A DNA stretch of 64,000 bases from Sweltsa coloradensis (Eukaryota > Arthropoda > Insecta > Plecoptera > Chloroperlidae): positions 1 to 64,000 of the forward strand of contig JAMZAV010003214.1 of assembly GCA_024449915.1 (NCBI GenBank), given 5' to 3'. Both the position numbers and the translations under genes were made by a program. Every line of letters begins with the position of its first letter. Within the stretch, counting starts at the first letter, position 1. Below the pieces are notes generated by a model. The model saw nothing but the letters and a program-made list of their open reading frames with translations. It did no database searches and was not told where the DNA came from. Positions 20,021 through 29,345 of this stretch are shown in pieces.

Positions 20021-20869
20021 TCCCCAAGGTTTACATTTAATTTTATGTACGGTATATTGTAGACAATCTGCGAGTCAGGTCCTCAACAACAATAATAACT
20101 ACGGGCGTAGCCATCACAATTACAGTTCCCCCTGACTCAGAGATAGTGACCAAGACCGTACTGTGTTCTGGGATAATTTAGGAATGGATGCACTCATGGT
20201 TTACATAAGAACAGAACATAATTCGAAATAAGAGATTGCTGTATTTAAACCTGATTGCTCCTACACTAGTCTTCTGATAACCTGTGCATTGCGTGTGTGA
20301 GTACGTGGGTTCGAATCCAAGTGATTCCTAGAATTAACACTCTCCTATCTACGGGTTTAAAAATGTCCACACATGGGCTTACCGAATAAACCTCTCTTGG
20401 TATTAGTACTGTTGGTAGCTCTCAGATTTGCCTCGTTCTGGGTTTTTTCTCTTCTCGGGTCTTCACTCTTCCTCGTCTTCAGTCCAACTCCCGTCTACAA
20501 AGTCACTTGGACATAAATAGGCTCCCCCTAGACCCTTCTTTACTTTCCCCCTCCCGGGCTCCAGTCAGTACGTCTAAAGGCCCTTAGTCCAACTCACGTC
20601 CCCCCCTTCTTTTAAACCTGAGTATTCAACCGTACCCTCGTGTTATTGAAAAAATCAGCTTTATAACAATAATAAATCATTAACTGGGCTCGTTATCATT
20701 ATCATTATGTCATCGCCCATACAGCAAATTCCCCCCATGTTACCAAAATACAACCTGCTTACAGAATGTCCCAATCGGTATTTTCAACATTGGGTCGCAT
20801 ATCCAAGTTTCATGAAAAAATTTTAGATCTCAGAACCATGGCTGGCTTACAAAACACAGAAGAAACTCG
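20021..20869. other. Unassigned stretch with a tRNA-like B box
   Basis: A B-box-like GGGTTCGAATCCAAG at 20307-20321, with GTCTTCTGATAACC upstream, could be a tRNA-derived SINE head, but the arms are poor. A pyrimidine-rich tract spans 20430-20620. No gene recognised. Confidence 0.35.
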
Positions 20870-21015
20870 AGTGACGAAGACTTGAGAAAGAAGGGCGCTT
20901 TAACCGGTAAGATCATTTTGCACCGCTTAATATTGAAAGTTAATTTTATGAGTTTATGTTGTGTTTGATGATAATATTGTTTTTATTTGTTTATAAAATA
21001 AAATAAAATGAATTT
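20870..21015 (-). mobile_element. LineL 3' tail fragment
   Basis: GACGAAGACTTGAGAAAGAAGGGCGCTTTAACCGGTAAGATCATTTTGCACCGCTTAATATTG and TGTTGTGTTTGATGATAATATTG. Confidence 0.6.
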
Positions 21016-21044
21016 TTTTTGTATTTAATGTTTGCAAACCCAAA

Positions 21045-21262
21045 ATGAATCCCGGCGCTAAATTCTATGCAGGGCCCCAGACGGGGTAGAAGAACAATAC
21101 GTATACGTTAAGTTTTTGGTTTGTTTTAAAAGGGGCCCAAACCAATAGGATTTCTGTAAGCTTTGTCATTGTCGTCGTCGTCGTGGAAGTCGTCAGGGAA
21201 GGGGGAGGTGTCCCCGAAGACGGCTGCCAGGGGTCGCCTCTAGTTTGAGGGAAAAATATAGT
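21045..21262 (-). repeat. Two RepA fragments
   Basis: The sense 5' tip (GCGCTAAATTCTATGCAGGGCCCCAGACGGGG, 21056-21087) and, after about 75 bp, a central piece (GTCATTGTCGTCGTCG...GTCCCCGAAGACGGCTGCCAGGGGTCGCCTC). They are out of normal order, so rearranged. Confidence 0.5.
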
Positions 21263-24200
21263 TCACAATTAATCGACTTAAAACTGCTCTAGGGTTGATA
21301 AATAATTTTTATTAGTAGCAATATTTCGAAAAGTCTCCCTTTATATCGATGCCTATTATTTACAAATGTACAAACATCTAAAAAATCAACAACCATAGCT
21401 ATGTGGATGTAAAAAAAATCAAAGAATTGCAATTTTTTTTGTAAGTTTAACAAGGGGAGAAACATTTTAAAAACGATTTTTCCCTAGATATGACAAAATT
21501 GGACATTAGTTGAATAAAAAATGGTAATTTTGGGCTCCAGTTTGAAAAAAAATAGGTTGTAAGCTAATGAGCGTGGGCCTCTAACATATTTTGATGGTAC
21601 GAAATTTTGCCCAAAAGCTGAAAATGCTGTGCTGGGTGTACTGACAATCTCCCAATTGCCATGAATGCAATTTTTTTCAGATTCTGTTTGAACCAATCGG
21701 CCTCATGTTGAATGATTGAGACGTCGATCCAAGAAACATAATGATGATTGTCACTTATTCAGCCATTTTTAGGTATCAACTTTCCGATTGTTAAAGTTAT
21801 TTTTTGGCTCATTAACTTGGACATTAAAGGGTGTATTCGTTTTTCCTATGTAAAGAGCTCCACATTCACAAGGTATTTGTTTTATTTATTCAAAATGGCT
21901 ATCCAGAGAACATTTAACACAACGAACCTACGACCCCTCAGGTAATCGATAAGCTCTCGTTGGATACTTCACTAAATAGTTAAACTTCGAAAAATAACAT
22001 TTAATAAACAAAAAACATACTCGGCGATGGGTCGCCTAATTAAAGTGAAACACGATTTCTGATCTCACTTGGAAAAAAAAAATTTAAAATTTAATTTTAA
22101 AACAACTGATCAAGACTAAAATCACTCAAACTTGAATGATTACTCTACCTAGGCGTGAACCTGGTACTCAAGTCTAAAGTTACCTAACCAGTTCATAACA
22201 TACTCCTATAACTCACCAAGACCCACAAAATTGAGAAATCGTACAACAGCGAAGACAAACATCTCTGAAATACAACTTATACTTTATACTAGATCTAGGA
22301 TGACATTACAACAGACAATCAACGGTTCATAAGTTAAACCAGAACGGGCTATATTGCATGACACAAATGAATTTCCTTCATTGACAAGGAATACATTTCA
22401 AACCCTACCTATCAGTACTGATGTCTAAAAGCGAAATGGATATCCAGTTAAGAATCTCTTGGTCTGATGGACAACAGTAAAGTTTCCCGAAAATTTATGG
22501 AAATATAATTGTTAATAAAACTTAATTTAAATACTCATCACAAATGATCATGACTCCCATCGAAACCTTATGACGTCGAAGAAGTCCGACGTGTAATTCC
22601 GTAACTTGCTGCGTATTTGTAGACGATCGTAGTCTTGTATTGAAGATCCTGTCTTGAGTTCGTATCCCGGCTGTGATTACTCTTGAGTTCAACTTTCCCT
22701 TGATAATGTTTGAGCGGTGATAAAATACGATATTTTATCGTGCGAATAACTCAACTCCGACCGTACGTTTTTAATGTTTCACACTTGCCCGATATCAGCA
22801 TTCCAAGTTCAACAACCAAGTTTTTCCTGTATCTCACACGGTAAACTGTCAGACGTTCAATAATGTAAACACGCCTACTTTTATCGGCTCAGTTCTGTTC
22901 TTACCCGTCTTTATTACCAAAGCACTTCGTTCGACGTTGCTGGCTCAGGCACTCACGAATATTCCGAGTTTCTATTGTTGATGTTATCTCTAAGCTCTTT
23001 GCAATTAAAATCGCCATTTTATTCTTCAACTAATCTGCATTTACGGATTTCAAAACCAATTTACATCAAAACTAAGCCTCGGCCATGATATCGAATGGTA
23101 ATTAAACTGTTCCTTATATGTTCCTATATTTGGATTCATAGACAATATTATCCTCACCGATTTCCTTTTTATAATATTTCAATCTGTATTTCGTTATAAT
23201 ACGACCACCAAACCTTGCTTGCGTTATCGCGTCCTAAACTCCAGGCTACGCGAATATAATCTTTCTCGGTTCCTTTAAAATCCCAACTAACTCTCGGTCC
23301 AGATATCGAATGGTTTTAACCCTTTCTGGTTATCGATGCTGTCTTTTATCAAGTCCGTAGGTTTATTAATATGCTCCTAAAGCCTGCAAAAGTTCGTTTA
23401 CTCACGTATCCCTGGGCTGGGCTAGCCTTATAAAATGTTCCTCGATTGGTTACCGTTTTCGTTGATTTCTGGTATTTCTTCTTGGCAGATCGCCGTTCGC
23501 TTTCGATTATCACTTTCGCGGATTTTTAACACGCGTTTCCTATATTCAAAGTGTTCTTTCCTAGTTCACTTTCCCGAAGTTTTACGCAACGTCTCAAATC
23601 GCCCACGCACACGACCGATTTCCAACTTCACGTCTCAAAGCTCTCACGACACACTGCCGACAGACGCCGCTTTCAACAATCCAAATACGATCGTAGCGTT
23701 ATGATAACCAATTCAAAAGACCATCACACAGCGTCATTAAATGAACTAGGTCTAAACAAATGTCCGGGTGACGCTACATGCGAAAATGATGAAATATGAT
23801 CTTGGCATTTTCTAGAATTTAATAAAATAGATTGACATAGATTTTATATGAAAATTGTTAAACTTAAGTGAATCACATGATTCTTTTTATGAAATCAAAT
23901 GAAATTTTCTCTAGTTTCTGATTTAAATCAAACCCGTTCTGTATTATTAGTATTTAATTAGTTTATACATGGTTTCCACATTTAAACCCAGTTTGCCTCA
24001 GTAGTAGCCTCGAACCAGCTCATGAAAATACACAGCTCTCCTTTCACTGACCAACGGCATCGACTTCAAGATAAGAATCCATCTTCAAATGACCATTGCC
24101 AAAAGACCTAAGTCCACTCAGAGAGAGGCCGTATAGTCTCAAACATTCAAAGATGTGTGCAACCTGCTGTAACAAGTGCGTTGGTATCAGCAGATAACGA

Positions 24201-24317
24201 TATTGAGGATGTTGAGGTTTAAGACGAGATATTCTTAAGCAATTGTTCGTGAACACCATCCGAATCTGTCAGAGAAGTTGAGACGACTTTTGCCTCTGCA
24301 TGGTCAAGCTACAAATA
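21263..24317. other. Longest stretch with no recognised repeat
   Basis: About 3 kb without recognised RepA, LineL, RepB or RepC sequence and with higher complexity than its surroundings. The best open frame (23435-23704, plus, 89 codons) has no family I recognise and an overlapping alternative frame. At 22145-22200 the minus strand shows TGGTTAGGTAAC and GGTTCACGCC at tRNA-like spacing, possibly a SINE head. It may be host intron or intergenic DNA. Confidence 0.4.
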
Positions 24318-24650
24318 ACCGCGACGACGATGCGAGAAACTAGGGCGCTTCAACCGGTTAGGTCATATTGCGCCGCCTGTGATATTGAATGTTGATGAGA
24401 TAAGTTAATGGTGTGTTTGATGACAAGATTGTTTTCTAAGTGTTAATAAGAGAGAAGAAAATGATGATGATGATGGTGATAGTAATAGCAAACCAGAGAA
24501 AATTTATTGGAATGAAAATAAATAAATTAAAAAATGTGTATGATGTTAATTAAATTTTGCTAAAAACATTACTTTGAATGAGAAATTTAGAAAGTTTGTT
24601 GCCGTTATGTCAGAAGTTATTCAACTAATTGGAAATTGGATTAAATTTGA
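24318..24650 (-). mobile_element. LineL 3' end
   Basis: CGACGACGATGCGAGAAACTAGGGCGCTTCAACCGGTTAGGTCATATTGCGCCGCCTGTGATATTG gives a clean terminus. The 3' UTR and the last ORF bases (GAGAAATTTAGAAAGTTTGTTGCCGTTATG) follow. A near-complete RepA lies immediately beyond, in the same polarity. Confidence 0.75.
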
Positions 24651-24653
24651 TTG

Positions 24654-25032
24654 GTTTTTGGTTTATTTGGATTAAGGACGCGTCAACTGTTAGGCCATAA
24701 TGCACCACTCTAGCCAGGGGAGTGGCGAGGAGGGGTCCATGCTGGTCAGAACCAGCCACGGATAAGGGGAAGAAGCGGGGTTTCTCACATCGCGGTCGTC
24801 ATCGTCTTTGTCATCGTTTGTTGAGTCATTGTCATCGTCGTCGGGGAGGTCGTCAAGGGAAAGGGGAAGTATCCCCGACGACGATTGTCAGAGCTCTCCT
24901 CTAGTATTGGAGAGTAATATACTCCGCTCTTACGAGCTGATGTTTGCGAGGTGGACTTTTTCTCTTGAATCGCCTTTTACGATTAGCAGAGCCATGCTCT
25001 GGGCCAACTCTACCCCGGGCCCAGACAGGGGC
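24654..25032 (-). repeat. RepA reference copy, full length
   Basis: I use this copy to define RepA (about 360 bp). Reading sense (minus strand), the 5' end is CCCTGTCTGGGCCCGGGG. An A-box-like TGGCCCAGAGC lies at 25006-24996 and a B-box-like GATTCAAGAG at 24970-24961, about 35 bp apart, so a pol III head is possible but unproven. Several inverted pairs follow: GCAGAGCCATGCTCTG (24986-25001), a GGAG...CTCC arm near 24910, a CGTCGTCGGGGA/TCCCCGACGACG pair around 24836-24885, and GCTGGTCAGAACCAGC (24741-24756). The 3' end is the block shared with LineL, then CCTTAATCCAAATAAACCAAA. No protein is encoded. Alternatives are a satellite-like unit spread by local duplication, or the 5' body of a LINE-tailed SINE. 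Confidence 0.8.
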
Positions 25033-25034
25033 CA

Positions 25035-25182
25035 TCTTTTTATCATCGTTCGTGTTGTCAAGGAGTCGTCGTCGGGAAGGGTGTCTTAGGAAGGGTAATA
25101 GGTCCCTGACGACGACTGCCAGAGCTCGCCTCCAGTTTCGATGAGTAGGCCTATAGCCTGCAAGCTGCTGTTTGCGAGATGG
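25035..25182 (-). repeat. RepA fragment at duplication edge
   Basis: CATCGTTCGTGTTGTCAAGG, GTCCCTGACGACGACTGCCAGAGCTCGCCTCCAGTTTCGATGAGTAGGCCTATA and CAAGCTGCTGTTTGCGAGATGG. From GCCTCCAGTTTCGAT onward it matches 54715-54770 and opens a duplicated segment. Confidence 0.6.
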
Positions 25183-26240
25183 TGACGTTAAAAACTAGGG
25201 CGCTTCAACTGGCAAGGTCATATTGCGGTGCCTTGTGACATTGAAAGTAGGTGAAATGAATTTATGGTGTGTATATAAATAAATAAATCAATTCGCATTT
25301 AGAGTCAAACCACTCAGTCATATAATTTTTTTTAGTGGTTGACATTAAACCAAAGCGACCATGCCAACCCTATAGGCACCGACGCAATCGACGAGTGAGC
25401 GGCCTTGTTATTCTGGCGTTGATCCGCGGGTGTTCGCATTGTCCATACCACTGATTGCTTTATTTCCTAAAATAGATATCTTTGGTTGGTTATCGCTCAT
25501 TTGACGATTGCGTCGGGGCCAACAGGGTTGGCTTGGTCGCTTTAATTTACTGTCCCCCACTGAAAATCAGTTATATAACTGAGTGGGTAGACTCTTAATA
25601 CAATTTATTTATTTATTATTATTAAGCGATAACCATCCAAAGATCGATATTTTTAATAGTAAATATAGCAATCAGTGGTATGGACAGAGCGAACACCCAC
25701 GGATCAACGTCAGACTCAACAATGCAGATTCAGATCAACTTAGAATTTATTACGTTCCACGTTGCTAGGACGGTTCCAAGTCACGGTATACAAATTCCTA
25801 AGTCAAGAACTGTTGGATTAATATTCATATCAGAAGTAAAAAAAATCTGCTATAGCGGGAATCGAACCGTGGAACTTCTGCATTGGAGCTGAGACAGTAA
25901 CCACAAGACCAACGAAAAAGAGGAACTGGTAATGATAGTAATAGCAAAAGAAACATTATTTATGTGAATGGAAATGTTTAATATATAACGATCACGTGTT
26001 TGATGTGAATTAAATTTTGTTTAATAGTTTACTTTGAATTAGAAATTTAGAAACTTTGTCGCTATTATCATAATGATATACGTTCTTCATATGATTGGGA
26101 GAGATGAAACTGCGTGCGCAAGTAATTGTGTTTGGTACGTTCTGCTAACACAAGATGTACGTTAGCAGAATGTACAAAATACGACGCCTTGTTGAGCAAC
26201 ATGGAACAAAGTGGAAGCTGAAAGTCTGTGGGAAAACCGT
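25183..26240 (-). mobile_element. LineL copy with SINE insertion and inverted 5' tip
   Basis: The LINE terminus (TTAAAAACTAGGGCGCTTCAACTGGCAAGG) at the left is followed by a tRNA-derived SINE (25290-25925). LineL resumes at about 25950 (ATCACGTGTTTGATGTGAATTAAATTTTG) and reads ORF sequence to TTCTGCTAACACAAGATGTACG (26165). It then turns round: GTTAGCAGAATGTACAAAATACGACGCC is the same LINE stretch in the opposite orientation. Such a 5' inversion fits twin priming or a template switch. A second copy of the whole arrangement lies at 54713-55597. Confidence 0.7.
25290..25925 (-). mobile_element. tRNA-derived SINE D, copy 1, with internal inverted duplication
   Basis: On the minus strand the head has an A-box-like TGGTCTTGTGGTTA and a B box CGGTTCGATTCCCGC (25854-25912), clearly tRNA-like. 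The 3' end is TTTATTTATTTATAT next to the LINE. Compared with the copy at 54885-55290, it has extra sequence. A segment at 25303-25394 recurs inverted at 25498-25600, and 25417-25497 recurs inverted at 25625-25712, giving the order arm1, arm2, arm1-inverted, arm2-inverted. Confidence 0.75.
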
Positions 26241-26329
26241 GAGAAATGGAGGGATCTACTAAACCGACCCACGGTAGCGGAGGAGGTGTTTGAGGAAGGC
26301 TGAAGATAATGCTAGAGGCTAGTGGTCTC
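26241..26329. other. Short junction segment
   Basis: Unassigned sequence where the duplicated segment ends; it differs from the corresponding position at 55598. Confidence 0.4.
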
Positions 26330-26585
26330 AGACAACGATCTGAAAAACTAGGGCCTTCTACCGGGTTTGGGTTTCAATTGCGCCGCATGTGATTTATAAG
26401 GTAATGGATAAGTTTTGGTGTGTTTTGATAAATGTATTATTGCTTTCTTGTTTGAAGAAAAAGAACAGAATGTGATGGTTATGATAGTAATAGTAAAATT
26501 AAATTATTTATTTGAAATTGAAATAAATAAATAATTAAAGAAGTATGTACAATGTAAATTAAAAAGCACTACTTTATTGATAACC
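26330..26585 (-). mobile_element. LineL 3' end
   Basis: ACGATCTGAAAAACTAGGGCCTTCTACCGGGTTTGG...CAATTGCGCCGCATGTGA, then GGTGTGTTTTGATAAATG and AT-rich 3' UTR. Truncated before the ORF. Confidence 0.6.
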
Positions 26586-26587
26586 AG

Positions 26588-26695
26588 ATTACAGTCGCTT
26601 CAACCATGAGGTCATACTGACAGCAGTGATATTGTAAGGTAAAATAAGTAGTGTATTTGTTGTGAGTTCGTTACTTTCTTAATATTAATTGAAAT
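26588..26695 (-). mobile_element. LineL 3' tail fragment
   Basis: CAGTCGCTTCAACCATGAGGTCATACTGACAGCAGTGATATTGTAAGG and TTTGTTGTGAGTTCGTTACTTTCTTA. A RepA tail begins within 20 bp. Confidence 0.6.
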
Positions 26696-26704
26696 TTTTA
26701 TACT

Positions 26705-27085
26705 TTTTGGTTTATTTCGATAAAGGACGCGTCAACTGTAAGGTCATAATACACCACTCTAGCCAAAAGGGATATGGGGAGGAGGGCCCGATGCTGTTCA
26801 GAACCAGCCACGGGGAAGGGGAGGAAGGGAGGTTTCTCACGTCGCGGGCGTCAACGTTTTTGTCATCGTTCGTTGTGTCATTGTCATCGTCGCCGGGGGG
26901 TCGTCAAGGGAAGGGGGCAAGGTCCCCGACGACGTTTTGCCGAGCTCGCCTCTAGTTTTCGGGAGTAATATACTCCCCGCTTACTACTAAATGTTTTGCG
27001 AGGTTGGACTTTTTCCTCTTGAATCGCCTTTTACGATTAGCAAGCCATGCTCTGGGCAATTCTACCCTGGGCCCAGACGGGGAAA
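26705..27085 (-). repeat. RepA copy, full length
   Basis: TTTTTGGTTTATTTCGATAAAGGACGCGTCAACTG to CTACCCTGGGCCCAGACGGGG with every landmark and all inverted pairs. Small length errors occur near the last hairpin (GATTAGCAAGCCATGCTCTGGG). Confidence 0.8.
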
Positions 27086-27149
27086 TATATATCATAAATA
27101 ATATTATATAAAAGAAAAAAATTAATATTATTCCCTTAAATCACTTATT

Positions 27150-27625
27150 TTGCAGGATCAAGTTCAAAGTTAGCATATACCAGACCTACTTTGTTCCAAT
27201 ACTGACATATGCAGCAGAGACTTGGAATATGACAGCAGTGTAGGAGAGTCTTGTGCAGACTGTAGATATGAAGTTTTTTGAGAAGCATTGTTGAAAAGAC
27301 TAGATGGGACTGAAAAAGGAAATGAGGATATCCGAGATAAATAGGCGAAAGAAATTTAATGGAGCGAATTGGAGAAAGAAGTTTAAGTGGTTTTGGTCAT
27401 ATCAAAAGGATGGAAAGATCGAGATTACCAAGATGGATGACGGAATTGGAATTCCAGGTAGAAGACCAAGGGGCAGACCACGACAACAAGGCAGAATAGT
27501 GTGAGAAAAGATCTAGAACAGCGAGGTGGAGACTGAATGTGGTGGAAGAAGAGGAATGGTGGCAGGACAGAAGAAAAAGGAGAGGCCTGTCTTCAATGCC
27601 GACCAACGCAGAGTTTTGGGCGTGG
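27150..27625 (+). pseudogene. RTE-like LINE, C-terminal RT fragment
   Basis: Conceptual translation gives, across frame changes, pieces such as YQTYFVPILTYAAETW, then EKTRWD, then a run ending PGRRPRGRPRQ, and later RTARWRLNVVEEEEWW. These match the C-terminal part of reverse transcriptases of RTE-like LINEs, where a conserved LTYGAETW-like motif precedes a GRRPRGRP motif. At least two frameshifts and a stop interrupt it, and the RT core lies outside the fragment. It is inactive. Confidence 0.75.
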
Positions 27626-27647
27626 CAAGAGATAATGATATTGGAAA

Positions 27648-27735
27648 TGAACGACGACGAGAGAAACTAGGGTGCTCCAACCGGGTAGGTTATACTGCAC
27701 CGAGTGTGTTATTGTAAGTTAATTAAATTTATTTT
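27648..27735 (-). mobile_element. LineL 3' tail fragment
   Basis: ACGACGACGAGAGAAACTAGGGTGCTCCAACCGGGTAGGTTATACTGCACCGAGTGTG. RepA starts where it ends. Confidence 0.65.
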
Positions 27736-28098
27736 TTATTTTGTCAACCATTAGGTCATACAGCACCACTCTAGCCTAGGTGGGGGCCCAACCTAGGAGG
27801 GGGCCATACTGGTCAGAACCAGCCACGGGTAAAGGGGGGGAAAGGGGGTTCCTCACGTCGCGGTCGTCATTGTCTTCGCCATGTTCGTGGTGTCATTGTC
27901 GTCATCGTCCTCGAGGGTCGTCCAAGGGAAGGGGGCAAGGTCCCCGACGACGATTGCCAGAGCTCGCCTCTATTTTCGGGGAGTTTAAAATTTCTACCCA
28001 TCATACTAGCTGATATTTGCAAGGTGGCTTTTTCTCTTAAATCGCCTTTTACGATTAGCAGAACCATGCTCTGGGCCAACTCTACCCCGGGCCCACGA
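27736..28098 (-). repeat. RepA copy, nearly complete
   Basis: GTCAACCATTAGGTCATACAGCACCACTCTAGCC to GGGCCAACTCTACCCCGGGCCC. The GGATTAAGGACGC part of the 3' tail is missing, and a short GGGGGCCCAACCTAGG duplication lies near 27782. Confidence 0.75.
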
Positions 28099-28149
28099 GC
28101 TCTGTAGTATTCCATGATTTGAATACAAAGTTATATATTTTAATATCCT

Positions 28150-28312
28150 TCCGTTCAAATGCCCCAGCTCATATGAACACCCAAGCCTGAAATGATGCTC
28201 CTAACAGAAACAAAAGCAACACTGGCATCGGGTTGTTGGACTCACCGCCTTCGTTCACAACGTAAACAAAACAATTCTAGAAAGTCACGGTCATGTGGAT
28301 AGTTAAAGTGTT
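28150..28312. repeat. Repeat pair G, copy 1
   Basis: GAACACCCAAGCCTGAA, CTCCTAACAGAAACAAAA, GTTGTTGGACTCACCGCCTTCGTTCACAACGTAAAC and ATTCTAGAAAGTCACGG recur at 37045-37180 with few changes. On the minus strand both copies keep GAAGGCGGTGAGT, a good splice-donor match, but I see no exon around it that I can identify. Confidence 0.6.
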
Positions 28313-28319
28313 TGCAAGA

Positions 28320-28556
28320 ACTTTTTTAAATCGGAAAATCGTAAAAGTACGATATTCATGAGAAATATTTTCTACGATCGAACCCAAAAACGTGGAAATC
28401 TTAGTTCAGAGATTTTAAAAGTCCCCTTAAATTTTCATCAAAGGTCGAATATGCCGTTTGCCTGGTAGAAGCGAACAAAACAGAAAAAAGAAAAAAACAA
28501 GCCAAATATTTTGAGGGGTGAGTGAAACTGAAGTCTTCGCTTCGCTCATCCAAAAA
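28320..28556 (-). mobile_element. RepB element, truncated
   Basis: Reads in plus CGTAAAAGTACGATATTCATGAGAAATATTTTC to the terminus GAAGTCTTCGCTTCGCTCATCC. It matches the left half of the RepB copy at 44222, inverted. The distal half is missing. Confidence 0.65.
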
Positions 28557-28651
28557 GGAATATGGTCCCCAGATGTGCCATGAGGGTTAACGCTAGTATA
28601 TGGGGTTTCTTTACAGTAAAAAAATATTCTCATGCAGTATACCTTAACTAA

Positions 28652-28835
28652 ATTCAGGGTTAACGCTGTATAGGGCTACACTTACACCTACACGTGCATG
28701 TACGCTAACTACAAAAATTAATGAAAAAATCCCAATGTCGTCAAAAACATAACAAAATTTTGCAATGTCAACATTCCTCACCAGTCATTGCTAACACATG
28801 TTACAAAACGTGCATTAAACTCATCGTCCGGGGAT
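28652..28835. repeat. RepC, copy 1
   Basis: AGGGTTAACGCTGTATAGGGCTACACTTACACCTACACGTGCATG, then CACCAGTCATTGCTAACACATGTTA, AACGTGCATTAAACTC and CCGGGGATGG. The same order occurs at 52608 and 63398. Type unknown. Confidence 0.6.
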
Positions 28836-28849
28836 GGTAGTGGACTCAC

Positions 28850-29226
28850 TATTTTGGGTTTTATTTGGATTAAGAACGCGTGAACCGTTAGGTTTACAAT
28901 GCACCAATATAACCTAGGGGGGGGGGGAGAGGAGCCCATACTGGTCAACCTGCCAAGGGTAAGGGGAGGAAGGGGGTTTCTCAGTCGCGGTCGCCATTGT
29001 CTTCGTCATCGTTCGTTGTGTCATTGTCATCGTCGTCGAGGGTTTGTCAAGGGAAAGAAGCAGGTCCCCGACGAAAATTGCCAGAGCTCGCCTCTAATTT
29101 TTGGGGAGTAAAATACTACCTTGCATACAACTGATGTTTGCGAGGTGGACTTTTTCTCTTGAATCGCCTTTTTTCGATTATCAGAGCCATGCTCTGGGCC
29201 CAAATTCTACCCGGGCCCAGACGGGG
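28850..29226 (-). repeat. RepA copy, full length
   Basis: TTGGGTTTTATTTGGATTAAGAACGCGTGAACCGTTAGG to GGGCCCAAATTCTACCCGGGCCCAGACGGGG. It carries the CACCAATATAACC variant also found at 34010 and belongs with that copy by descent. Confidence 0.8.
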
Positions 29227-29249
29227 ACACTGGACACGCATGACGACAT

Positions 29250-29345
29250 ATGAAGTATCGCATGACGACCTGAGAACCTAGGGCGCTTCAACCGGTGGTG
29301 TCATATTTCTTTGTCTGCTATATTGTAACTTAACACCGTTGGGGA
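29250..29345 (-). mobile_element. LineL 3' tail fragment
   Basis: GCATGACGACCTGAGAACCTAGGGCGCTTCAACCGGTGGTGTCATATTTC. The same unusual junction (ACACGCATGACGACATATGAA) after RepA is seen at 34348, so this RepA-LineL pair is a duplicate of that one. Confidence 0.65.

Noticed and set aside
23435..23799. Overlapping plus-strand frames of 89 and 82 codons as a host gene
   Set aside because: Two overlapping frames, no recognised domain, no splice or promoter evidence that I can judge.
24961..25006. RepA head as a true tRNA gene
   Set aside because: Only loose A- and B-box matches; no acceptor or T-stem pairing.
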